Part shown: one piece after another, positions 21,351 to 31,133 of the stretch
Layout of the letters: every line of letters starts with the position of its first letter
Position numbering within the stretch: the stretch's first letter is position 1
Assembly: GCA_002049455.2 (NCBI GenBank)
Contig: KV918785.1
Location: 62,001 to 126,000 of the forward strand
DNA from: Porphyra umbilicalis
Taxonomy: Eukaryota > Rhodophyta > Bangiophyceae > Bangiales > Bangiaceae
Direction of reading: 5' to 3'
DNA: 64,000 nucleotides
The notes under the pieces: generated by a model
Told to the model about the DNA's origin: nothing
Seen by the model: the letters and a program-made list of their open reading frames with translations, nothing else
The model's database searches: none
Translations under genes and position numbers: made by a program

Positions 21351-23621
21351 CAAAACGATAGAACTGTTTTCACGCGACGAAAGATGCGTAGGCAAGTCGA
21401 GCACCGCCTCCCGACCGGCGCCGCTTGGGAGCGCACGTGCGAGCAGGAGATCAGAAGGAGAAGAGGAAGGCGGTCATAGCGGCGGTGGTGGCAGTCGCCG
21501 ACGTGACCACCGCTTGCTGGCGTAGAGGGCGCTGCGCCCACCGCCGCCGCGGCGTCCACCGCGGCCCGCACGAGCGGCAGCCGCTGCCGTCAGGGGTGTA
21601 CCCGCCCACTGGTGGGTAGCGGCCGCCAGCATGCTCCTCGACGACCAGCGCTCTGTCTTGGTCCGAGGAGGGGTAGGTGATCGCCGCGAGGGGCTCCTGC
21701 TGCACCCACTGGAGGGTCAACAGCGGCCGCCACCGCCGTGGCGGGTGGCGGCAGCCACCGAGGCACGGATGCCACCATCCGGGTAACCACTGGCCGACGC
21801 TGGCTGGGCGGTCGTCGCTTGCCGCAGTGCAAACTAGAGGCCGAGCTGCGCGATGCACACTTGTGCGGCGGCGACGCGGTGGATAAGGAGGGGGGGGTAT
21901 GTGGGGCCACAGAGGGGGAGGAGAGGGGAAGAAGCCGTCGATGGCACAGGGGGGCGAGCGGCGGGCTGGAGCGAAAAAATAGCGGGGGCGCCACGCCGCC
22001 GCCGCCGCCGCCGCTGCCGCCGCCACCGCCGCGGCCGCGGGCGCCGCGGCCACGGGCGACACTCACTGCCATGTGCGGGCGGGCGTCGTGCGCACGGTCG
22101 CCTACTGCTCACCGCCGCGTCGGCAGCTGGTGCGGCGACAACACCGCCAGCGGCGGTGCTCGCCGCCCCCACCCGCTGCGCGCGGGTGTTGCGGAAGCGG
22201 ACGTGACCACGAAGACCGCAGCGCACTCAGCGCCAACACGACCCCTGTTTGAAAGCTCACAAATGACGTCCCCCACAAGGCCCGCAAAGCCCGATTCTGG
22301 CCAACGCGGATTTGCGTCATCATGGCCGTTCGTGGCCGCGTCCACCTGCACCCACGACCCCGTGAACGCCGCACCTAGGAGATCACGAGACACAAACTTC
22401 ATACTCCTGTTAATCAGGGTCGATTTTTTTACAGAGGGCGCAAGCGCAGCGAACAGCCCCGGCGCGTGCCACCTCAGAACGATGGTCCGAAGGAGTGTAT
22501 AAACAAACGCATATCATACAGAAGCAACGACGCAACCGATCCCCTTCAGGAGCGCCACTTTCGCTTACAAACACAGCGCATCCCGGCCCTGTTGGCTCGC
22601 CGCACCCCCCACTCCTTTCGCTCTGCCGTAAACGTCGGCTGCGGCCGCGACGCCAGCCACGCCGGGCGGCGGCGTCGCCACCCGCCCCATCGCCTGGGGC
22701 CGTCCTCCTCCCCTGCGACACCCCCCCCCTTCCCTCGACGCAGAGGCCACGCGAATGGAAATAGGAAGAAACGGCGGGCGGCGAGGAAGGCGACACGGGG
22801 GCTCCCCACAGCCCGCCGCTTGCTCGTCAGCGACAGTACATGGCACAGCGGCTCGCTCACCTTCCAGCGCGCCTGCGAGGGGGGCGCGGCCAACCCAACC
22901 ATCGGGCCCCAACGGGCGACATGCGCTGATGATAACTTCCACGCGCGGGAACCCCCCCCCCCCCCCCCTCCCTTCTCAAGTCTCCCTACCCCGCACCCCT
23001 CCACGCCACGCTTCGCTGCCTCGCCGCTCTCCCCCCCCTCCACCGCCAGCGGTGCGCCGCCTCCCGCCAGCGCCTCGACAGCACCGTCAACGGCGAAAAA
23101 CCGCCGCGGACCTGCCGTCCGCCGTCGCTCACGGCGGCGGCCAATGCCAGTGACGGCCGCGCGCGGGCGCCGCCCGCTCTGGGTGCTTGCGGAGGCCGCT
23201 CCCGCGCCAGCGGTGGCCGCCGCGCCCGTCCCTGCGCCGACTGCGGTAAGCTTCTAGCCCGTGTCCGCACCACCGCGGTCGCGGCCGCCGCATGTGGCGC
23301 CCCGCAGCGTGGCGCCAGTCGACGACGCTGCGTCAGCGGCGGCGGCGGCGCCAGCACTGTGCGTCGCCCGCCTCCACGCGGTGACCGTCCGTCGGCCGCC
23401 TCGCAGTGGGGGGGGCACCCGCGCAGCAGCCGCATCGGCCGGAAGTGTCGTCAGGCTGCGCCTGGCAAGCGCAGCCGCGACGGGGGCGTCGAGTGGCTTG
23501 CCATCCATGGCAGCATGATGCTGCACTCCTCTACGCACGCGAACAGCACTTTCATGAATCATCATCACATACTGGGAAATACAACGGAAAGCAAAACGAA
23601 CTTGTCACAGACTTTCAGCAC
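21351..23621. other. GC-rich DNA without a supported gene
   Basis: Long frames exist on both strands, but they are Arg/Ala/Pro-rich, overlap each other, and show no domain. A C-run lies at 22951-22970 and C-runs recur at about 20597 and 22720. At 23254-23568 (-) a 104-codon frame has somewhat more mixed composition, but it is too short and featureless to call. Confidence 0.4.
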
Positions 23622-23925
23622 AGTTAACAGAACTCCCAATAACACCCCCAGCAACAGCCCGGTAACATCCGCAATAACCGCCCGGTAACACCCCGAGTAA
23701 CACCCCGAGTAACACCCCGGTAACAACCTGATAGCACCCCCAGTAACACACCTAGTAACAGCCCGGTAACACCCCGAGTGACACCCCGGTAACACCACGG
23801 TAACACCCCCAGTAACACCCTCAGCAACAGCCCGGTAACACCCCCAGTAACACCCTGAGTAACACCCCGAGTCACACCCCGGTAAAACCCCGGTAACACC
23901 CCCAGTAACAGCCCGGTAATACTTA
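23622..23925. repeat. Degenerate 11-bp minisatellite
   Basis: About 27 imperfect copies of an 11-bp unit (AGTAACACCCC / GGTAACACCCC) occupy roughly 300 bp. Frequent variants include GGTAACAGCCC and AGTAACACCCT. The complementary strand is GT-rich with GGGG runs (GGGGTGTTACC). The array is open on the minus strand as hydrophobic GVLLG-type repeats, but this is a by-product of the unit. Confidence 0.85.
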
Positions 23926-24639
23926 GCAGGCGCGAGACCACCGTCGCCCCCGACCCTGGTGAGAGTGTCATGTCGGTGCGCGATGCTTCCGTCCACGGCG
24001 CACGCACAAGCCGGCCAAGCCGCGTGGCAGCGCGCGCCGTGTACCCCAACGCCGCCGCCGCCGCCCGGGGAAGAAACATGGCGATCAAGAGACAGCACCA
24101 AAAACCGGTAGCAGCCATGCGAGCAGCCACGTGAATCACACCCGCGCCCAGTGTCAGTGTCATGTCAGTAACCACAATGGATCCCGGCACTTAGGGGGTG
24201 TCGGCAAACAGCACAGCAGATGCAGTCATCTCTGCAAGCTACCACCACCGGTGGAGGACCGCCCCGCCTGCACCCCGCACTCCGGTCGTCGATTCGGCCA
24301 CTCGGACGTCCGGCCGATTGCCCTCCCCCCTCTCCCTGCCCCCCGCAAGAGGCACATACAATCTTGCGGTTTTACGGTCGCGTTAAGAACTTGCCGCACC
24401 CCTCTACTGGACACAGGTACCGCGCCGTCACTCCCTCTGAGCTGCACCGCCGTACCGGCGACGTTCTCCCGACCCAACGAGCCATCTGTCCACTCCGCCG
24501 CCCCCATCAATGGCGCAACAAAGAGGGGTGGGGGGCGCCATGAACTGCCCGAGCGCAAGGGAGAGGTACAGGCCACCGATAATGGTCAGATTTCATATGT
24601 ATTCGCCGCCACCACCGGCAGCCCGCCGTGTACCAACCG

Positions 24640-24775
24640 TCCCCCCCCTTCACCACCACCGCCAGTCCCCCCCCCCCCAACCACCACCGCCACCGCCGGC
24701 GACCGCAACCACCGCCAGCCCCCCCCCCCCCCACCACCACCGCCACCGCCGGCGACCACGACCACCGCCAACACA
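24640..24775. repeat. CCACCACCGCC / poly-C simple repeat
   Basis: Two imperfect ~66-bp units, each a 13-15-base C-run followed by CCACCACCGCCACCGCCGGCGACC. Pure G/C microsatellite with strong strand asymmetry. Flanking DNA at 23926-24639 holds no supported gene. Confidence 0.75.
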
Positions 24776-26422
24776 ATCATCCAAAGAAGCGCTCAGTATT
24801 TGAAAGTCATCATACAGGTGAGGGTGCACACAGGCGATTTTGCCCATTGTGACTAGAACAGCTGATGACTCGGCTGAATTGCGCTAATCTCTGGACGATT
24901 ACAGGTAACTGGCGGTCCATGTACACTGCTCGTTAATGCTGCTCTGTTTCATTTCTGGAGGGACTACGGATCGGACTACGACCACGAGGACAACCATACG
25001 GTGCACCCATCATAGCTAACCATGTACCAGCGGCGGCAGCAACACAAGTGGGGAAGCCAGTCGGCAGGGAGTGCCGAGAACAAGGCACAAATACCGCGAC
25101 AGATGCCGTACCATCCAAACCCACATCAAACAAGAGCTTGAGATATCGAGAGAGGGGAAGACTAAGAAGCAAGAGCAACGATACGACTGGAAAAAACAGG
25201 GGACGTACGAGATAGAGAGCAGGAAGCGGGGGACGGACGTAGGGAGGAGGGGGGAGAGAGAAATCCAATCAGGAAGTGGGAGAAAGACATACACGATACA
25301 CACACGCTCAGTTAAGCCCGTACATGCGGATTAGAATTACTTGATAGTTTCAGGAGCCACGTCTCTGTCTTCACTTCAGCCAGCCGCCCTTCAAACTCCT
25401 CAGAAGCCCCTGCTCGTCTTCCTACCGCAAGACTCATGCGACCCCCTCTTTCGCCGCAAGCGCCGGTGGACACCTACTGCTTCGATCCTATCCCCTCTTC
25501 CCGTGAGTTTAACACCCCGGATGACGCCTTCTGCATCCTATCCAGGACCAGGTGGCTCCTTTGTACCCGTGCATTGACGCTTGTTGTGCTTCCCTATTGG
25601 TACGTGCCCGTTTGTCCCCCCCCCCCCCCGTGACGCAGAGTGGAGCAGTCTCTTTTTGATGCTGTGGTTTGTCGCATCGGAGCCAGCATCGCATGGTGAT
25701 TCGATTGAGCTTGGGACCATAGGTCGCATAGGTTTTAGTGCATGAGATATACCTTTAGGCTGTTTCACGGTTGCCAGCGATTCTAGGCGATTCTACGGGG
25801 TGATCGCGATATCCAGAATAATTCTAGGCGAAATACCAAACTTCGGAAGAAAGTCCAGTAAGCAACACGAGTCGCCTAGAATCGCGTGTGCCCGGACCCC
25901 CTGGCACTCACACTTCAACAGGAGAGAGGCGATTCTGCGTCCTCGTCTCTGACCGGGCGGGCCCCGTCCACACACACTTATTTCCCCCCCGCTTTCTTTC
26001 TGCCAACAGCGACGGGTCTGTTTCTGACGCTCTGCAGCTCTGCTGCGGTGCTGGGACGGTGAGCCCCGCGGGCTGCGTAACCTATGGGTGCCCCGCCCTT
26101 TTTCCCCCCCCGCCATGCCGATCCGCCATCAAGTTTCCCACTCGGTACCTGACGCTCGTGCGCTTTGCTGTCTCCCCGGCCTCTCTGTTTTTGTCTGGGT
26201 GGTCTGCGGCTCTGTGTTCTTGTCCCTCCGCTCCGCGCTTCAAGGTTCCTCTGCAGATGCACGCCTGCCCGCCACCCTTGGGCGTTACCCCCCCCCCCCA
26301 ACCCGGCGCGCTTCAACCCTCGGACCGTCCTACATCAACGTACATCAACGAGAATCACGGGATGCACCCCACCGTTCAGCGGCAATCAGCGTCGAACTTC
26401 GGTTTTTTTTTCGAACGTGGCC
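24776..26422. other. Intergenic DNA, left part of a PIF/Harbinger element
   Basis: Moderate-GC sequence without a supported gene. At 25775-25889 a short inverted repeat is present: CGATTCTAGGCGA on the left and TCGCCTAGAATCG on the right, about 90 bp apart, with a further CGATTCTA-type copy between. This may be a miniature element. C-runs of 12 and 9 bases lie at 25617-25630 and near 26290. The left terminus of the transposon carrying the following transposase was not identified. Confidence 0.35.
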
Positions 26423-27697
26423 ATGGCTCGTCGAACCCGAAAGGCGGTCCTTTCTGCATTGCATAAAGGCCTCATTGTTTTTTCTGTCCTTCTCGCTGCG
26501 ATGGAGGTCGGGGCCATCGACAAGGGGGACCTGATTCCAGTGGAGGGGCGGCTCAGCAAGTTATGCCTCCACCTGTGCTGCGGGCTGTCGTTGCAAGCTC
26601 TGAACAAGATGCACACACAGCGGTATCTACAGCGTGAGCGAGACGGGGTGCCAAAGACAGTTGCGTGGTTCAAGTGGGTGTTCTACAGCGCGTCTGAGAA
26701 GCAGTTCCGCACCGCCTTCCGTGTCAACCGGTCGACGTTTCAAGCGCTCAAAAGTGTCCTTCTGGTGCGCGCGCGCCCCGCTCTTTGTCGCCGCCGGGGG
26801 GGGAGCCAGCTCAGCTTGGACCTGCAGCTCGCCGTCACCCTGGCCCGTGTGGGCCACTACGGGAAGACGTGCTCGGTGGATGCCGTGGCAGACCTGTTCG
26901 GGGTTTCAGTCGGGGGCGTTATCAAGAGCACGCGGCGAGTTGTGAAAGCGCTTGCTGGTGTCGCCCCGCAGCACATCCGCTGGCAGAAAACGCAGCGTCG
27001 TGCCGATCTGTCAATGTATGCGGCAGAAAAGTTCGGCTTTGACGGCTGCATTGGTGCTACGGACGGAATAACTTTCCCGCTTGCCTACCAGCCAGCGCTG
27101 CAGTCCTGGGCGTACTACGACAGAAAGCAGCGGTACAGCTTGAATGGGCTCATCACGTGTGTCAGGGATTGCTGCATCACCAACGTCGTGCTCGGTTGTA
27201 CGGGGGCAGCGCCCGACACCTACGTGCAGTCGACCGCGGCGTGGTATCGCCGCCCAAATGTCTACTTCACGAATAGGCAATACTTATTGGGCGACAAGGG
27301 GAGGCTATATTCGAGGCATGTGATTGGGTCTTTCAAGGAACCAGAATGTACTTGTGCGGAGCATCGGAACAACAACTACCAACTAGCGCGGCTGCGGGTC
27401 AAGTCCGAGGACGCGATCGGTATCCTCAAAGGGCGATCGGGGAGCTTGAAAGAGCTCCGCCTCACGCTGGCCACAGACAGGCAGTTCTCTTTTGCTTCGA
27501 CGTGGATTACGACATGTACCGTGCTACACAAAATATGCGTTGATGAGGGCGACGACTTCCCCATCCCGCCTGTGCCGGAGCCCTTCCCTGCGTCCGCTGT
27601 CGAGCCCTTCGTGGAAGCACGGCTGCGACGGCAGCAGATCTCGGCCAAGGTGTGTGCTTTTATACGAGAGAAGAAGGTGTACAGAGAGAAGGTGTGA
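26423..27697 (+). CDS. PIF/Harbinger-type transposase (HARBI1-like)
   Basis: Intronless frame of 424 residues from the ATG at 26423; the frame is open upstream but only into low complexity. Residues ~95-180 hold the helical DNA-binding part (FRVNRSTFQALK, DLFGVSVGGVIKSTRRVV, a helix-turn-helix-like segment). The DDE nuclease follows: first Asp at about 214 (GCIGATDGITFPL), second Asp at about 265 (GAAPDTYV), LLGDKGRLYS at ~288-297, and Glu at about 329 (RVKSEDAIGILKGR). All three catalytic acids are present and the frame is unbroken, so it could be active. It cuts and pastes its element with a partner protein in this superfamily. The convergent, broken ORF just downstream is the probable partner. 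Confidence 0.88.
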   Translation: MARRTRKAVLSALHKGLIVFSVLLAAMEVGAIDKGDLIPVEGRLSKLCLHLCCGLSLQALNKMHTQRYLQRERDGVPKTVAWFKWVFYSASEKQFRTAFRVNRSTFQALKSVLLVRARPALCRRRGGSQLSLDLQLAVTLARVGHYGKTCSVDAVADLFGVSVGGVIKSTRRVVKALAGVAPQHIRWQKTQRRADLSMYAAEKFGFDGCIGATDGITFPLAYQPALQSWAYYDRKQRYSLNGLITCVRDCCITNVVLGCTGAAPDTYVQSTAAWYRRPNVYFTNRQYLLGDKGRLYSRHVIGSFKEPECTCAEHRNNNYQLARLRVKSEDAIGILKGRSGSLKELRLTLATDRQFSFASTWITTCTVLHKICVDEGDDFPIPPVPEPFPASAVEPFVEARLRRQQISAKVCAFIREKKVYREKV

Positions 27698-27729
27698 CAA
27701 GAGAGGAAGAGAGAGAACGCTAGACATAA

Positions 27730-28964
27730 AACGAGTAGATCAGGACGAGTTCCCCCCCCATTGCTGCCTTGAGCATATCACGTAATGTCACATTGTCAGG
27801 GTGCTTCTCAATGGCGGCGGTGAGCATGGCCACCCTATTGGTGCGCTCAGCCTCCAACGCCACCAGACGCTTGGTCTTCTGCGTCTCATCAAAGCCGCGG
27901 GCGCCATCGGACAGCTACGCGGCCAAGGAGCGCATGAAGTCCCCGCCGTCCGGCAGCACCGCCTCGACTGCCGCATCCACCACGGCCGCGCGGCGCGCCC
28001 GCCCACTCGCTCCGCCGCGGTTAAGACAAGTGGCAGACCCGGGGGAAGCGTGAGCAGTGCCCCCCTCGATTATCAGGATCGCCACCGTCCTCGTCGTTTC
28101 CATGTCCGTCTTTGTTCACTAAATCCCTGTCCGCATCGTCAGCGCCGTGGGCATCGCCAAGAAAGAGATCGTTCGCCGCCCCCCAGTCGCCACCCCCGCC
28201 CGCCCCCCCGCCCTCCGCCCTATCACCTGCACCACTCTCCCCTCCCGTACGGGCCTCACGTGACTCACCGCCATCTTCCCCCACCCCGCCCTGCCGCCCA
28301 CTGCCTCCTGTCGGGCCTGGGAGACCGTCGTCAGGGGGTGAACCACCAAAAGGGAGGACGACACGTTGCACCCCACCCACCAATGGCTGCGTGTCAATCA
28401 CAAAGCTCAAAATACTTTTGGTGTCCGCATACTTCAAGCGTCAGGCATTGCCCTGTTCGCGGACGCGCTCATTGACGCGGCTTTCAATGTATCCCGCCGC
28501 CTTGCCCGTGTTGTGCGCCTTGATAGTGTTGGTCGCGTTGTACAGCGTCACGGCTTTGGAGATGGGGCGGCACACCGCGGCCTCGTCGGTAGGCGTGCCT
28601 CGATTTGCAGACGCTTCACCCACGAATCGGTAGCCACCAGGTGGGCGGAGATGGACGCCACTTGGAGGCGCTTCGACACGCCGCGACTCTGGTGACGCCG
28701 GGCACGCGCATGCACCGTTTCGTGCCACAGCGTAACAGTACCGAGTCGGACGAAGGGAAAGAAGGTCGTGGAGGAGCTTTTCGCATTATTAGTGCCCCCC
28801 GTGGCGTCTCTGCCTGCGGCCCCACCCGCACCTAGCACCCCGGCCACGCCGGAGGGAGCATCGTTGGCCCCCGAGACACCGCCCGCGTCTTGAGTAGCAC
28901 TAGAGACAGCGTCGGCCGAAGGGGTTGGGGCAGCCGGCGCGTGGGCCGCCTTGACGAACGACAA
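27730..28964 (-). pseudogene. Broken accessory gene of the PIF/Harbinger element
   Basis: The minus strand carries coding-like blocks with in-frame stops. From the 5' side: GYRFVGEASANRGTPTDEAA, then AVTLYNATNTIKAHNTGKAA and GYIESRVNERVREQGNA, a TGA at 28441-28443, continuing in the same frame as RLKYADTKSILSFVIDTQPL. A Gly/Asp-rich linker follows. Nearer the 3' end come VVDAAVEAVLPDGGDFMRSL, a TAG at 27915-27917, then GARGFDETQKTKRLVALEAE and RTNRVAMLTAAIEKHPDN. PIF/Harbinger elements normally carry a second, Myb/SANT-like DNA-binding protein; this is the likely counterpart by position. It runs convergently toward the transposase, ending within about 50 bp of it. An intron could remove some stops, but I find no good splice pair around 28441. 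Confidence 0.55.
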
Positions 28965-30830
28965 TAGGGTAGTTGGGAAAAAACAAAGGGAGGGGGGCGT
29001 GGGTGCAAACTGCCGCAGCCGGCCAGCTACGGCCCGTGGAGAACAGGTGAGAGGGGACGCGGCGGAGGGTGAGGGAAAGGAGCGCCGTCGAATGCGCAGG
29101 ACCTACAACCACACAGCCCAACTGCGCGCTCACATGCACGCATGCGTGTGTCCGTCCAAGTGCGGTGCAGGAGCGTGCTGGTGTGCGACGCACTCGCCGT
29201 GGACACTGGAAAAACGCCGTCGCGCACGCTGCTGCCTGCCTGAACAGCTGTGCAGCTACGTTGCCGCTTTTTTGTCGTCACTCGACTGGAGTTCCAAAAG
29301 AGTCCATGTGAAACTTGAGTTCCAAGTGTAGATAATTTGTCCCGGGCAACGCGTCCACCGCAGAATCGCCCGCGTTTCCAACGTGTGATTCAACCTACTG
29401 GGCACGACCGTCTTGGGCATGCCCAAGACAGTCCCTTCCGGCAGGGCTCAACACGCCCGCGCCGCGCACCCGCGCGCTCAGCTGGCCCGCCGCGCGCGGC
29501 GGTCTGCGCAGTGCACCTCGTTGCTGGATCCACCACGAGCCTCGTTTTCCCCCAAATCGCTCGTACAAAAACTCGCACGACCCCTCGGAAGCACCTGTAC
29601 GAGGCGAATATTTTGCAAAAACATGTTAAAACATGCATACGTTTGCATGACTGCATTTTTCAATGACTTCCTGGATGCACCAGAAGCCTATATGAGAGCC
29701 ACTTCCTATGATCTTGTGCGACAAGGTGAAAATGCGCATGTGCAAACGTACACAGGTGCTCAACAAATGCGTGCGAGCGCTCCCATCCTTCCAACGAGGT
29801 GTTTTCGATTTTCTTGCACGCTTCATTAAGACACCGTGTTCGAGGGGTGCGTATAAAGTCGTGCGCGGGGTCTAGGTGCATGGAAAGAACCCTTTTGCCA
29901 TAGTTATCTGCCGGTCCGCGCGACTTTGTCGCACTTACTGCCAGCCGAAGGAGCAACATCTGCCCTTCCACAAACAGCGATCGGCAATGGCTGGAGAAAT
30001 GAGATTTCACATTTCACCAAGTTCTTCGACGAGTGTCAAAGAACGGTGCATCCCGAGCGGAAAAGACATCTTCTGACCTGACTGCCCCCCCCTTCCCCCG
30101 CCCCTGCCCCCTCCCCCTCCCGCTGCCCCTCCCCCACGCTGCCCACCCCCCACCGGTCCCACCGGCGCCGCCAGCCCAGGGCAGCGCAGGAAAGGAATGA
30201 GCCAGGGCTGCACCCTCGCTGGCGAGGCCACGTCCTATTTCCTCTATTCGTACGAGAGAGGGGTGCTTGCTTGCACCCGCAGGAACAGGAGGCCGCGAGA
30301 GGGTGTCGGCTGCGGCGGCGGCCAGAGCGGGTAACGGCGGTAGAGAGGCGTCAGGCTGCGAAAACTGCCTGCTCGCTTCCCACTCACCGGCCCGCTGCCT
30401 GAGTCGGCGCAACCTTCCTCTGCTCGTGGGCTGCACGATGGTGTCCTACGTGTTGGCGTCCTCGACATCATCACGTAGTTGAGTAGTGTTTGCAGAAAAA
30501 AGCAATGAAACAGACGTGTGTTGCACTCAGAAACTGGGTGGTCGAGCTCATAGGCCGAAGCCTTCAGAAGCATGCTGCAGAGAGGGGTCGGACGGTCCGA
30601 ATGAGACGTGTTGTCTGAATATATTCACAAAAAACTGTAATGAAAAATACAAGAAGACCGCCCTTGACTAAAGGTCTATTCCATGCATTTAGGCGCATGA
30701 GGAAAGGGTTTTACCTGCTGTTCTAAACTTTTTTTAACCATGAAAAGTCAACAGAACTGGTCTCCGTGGCATGGGTACTCAAGGAAAAGAAAGTAGGCGC
30801 TCAAAGGATCTTGTAGCGCTGAGATACACT
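28965..30830. other. Intergenic DNA without a supported gene
   Basis: Short frames only. A 20-bp perfect palindrome lies at 29410-29429. A C-rich block at about 30085-30160 (many CCCC runs) could form an i-motif or G-quadruplex on the opposite strand. From 30480 the DNA is relatively AT-rich. Confidence 0.4.
29410..29429. repeat. 20-bp perfect palindrome
   Basis: The sequence GTCTTGGGCATGCCCAAGAC reads the same on both strands without a spacer. It could be a dimeric protein-binding site or a transposon footprint. Nothing else nearby decides between these. Confidence 0.85.
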
Positions 30831-31133
30831 TGTGGCGCCTTACGATAAGATCCTCATTGTTTGCGCGAGCTTCATTTTTGACTTAGACACACCGTTCGAC
30901 TCAGCTCATCGAGATCTGTCCTATGAGGCTATCTCCACGTCAATATGACCGAATACCAAGAACTGATCGTGACATGCATTCTGGCATATTTCTCCTCGAC
31001 TTTGAGAATCGGGCTTGACGGCCCCGTACGGGGGGGTTTCTGAGAGACTTTAGAATTGTAGAAAGCTTCAAGCGGCCATATCTCGGTTTGACCGATCTCA
31101 AGAAAAATGAGGATCTCATCGTAAGGCGCCACA
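30831..31133 (+). mobile_element. 303-bp MITE, copy 1
   Basis: Terminal inverted repeats of about 28 bp, beginning TGTGGCGCCTTACGAT on the left and closing with the reverse complement at 31133. The body is nearly identical to 40357-40659. A central palindrome CCCCGTACGGGG lies at 31022-31033. The bases next to the ends are CT on both sides, consistent with a 2-bp target duplication; the second copy shows TA on both sides. The element encodes nothing. A diverged partial copy lies at 2967-3108. Confidence 0.9.

Noticed and set aside
23622..23925. CRISPR-like array
   Set aside because: Units are contiguous 11-mers without spacers, in a eukaryotic setting; it is a minisatellite.
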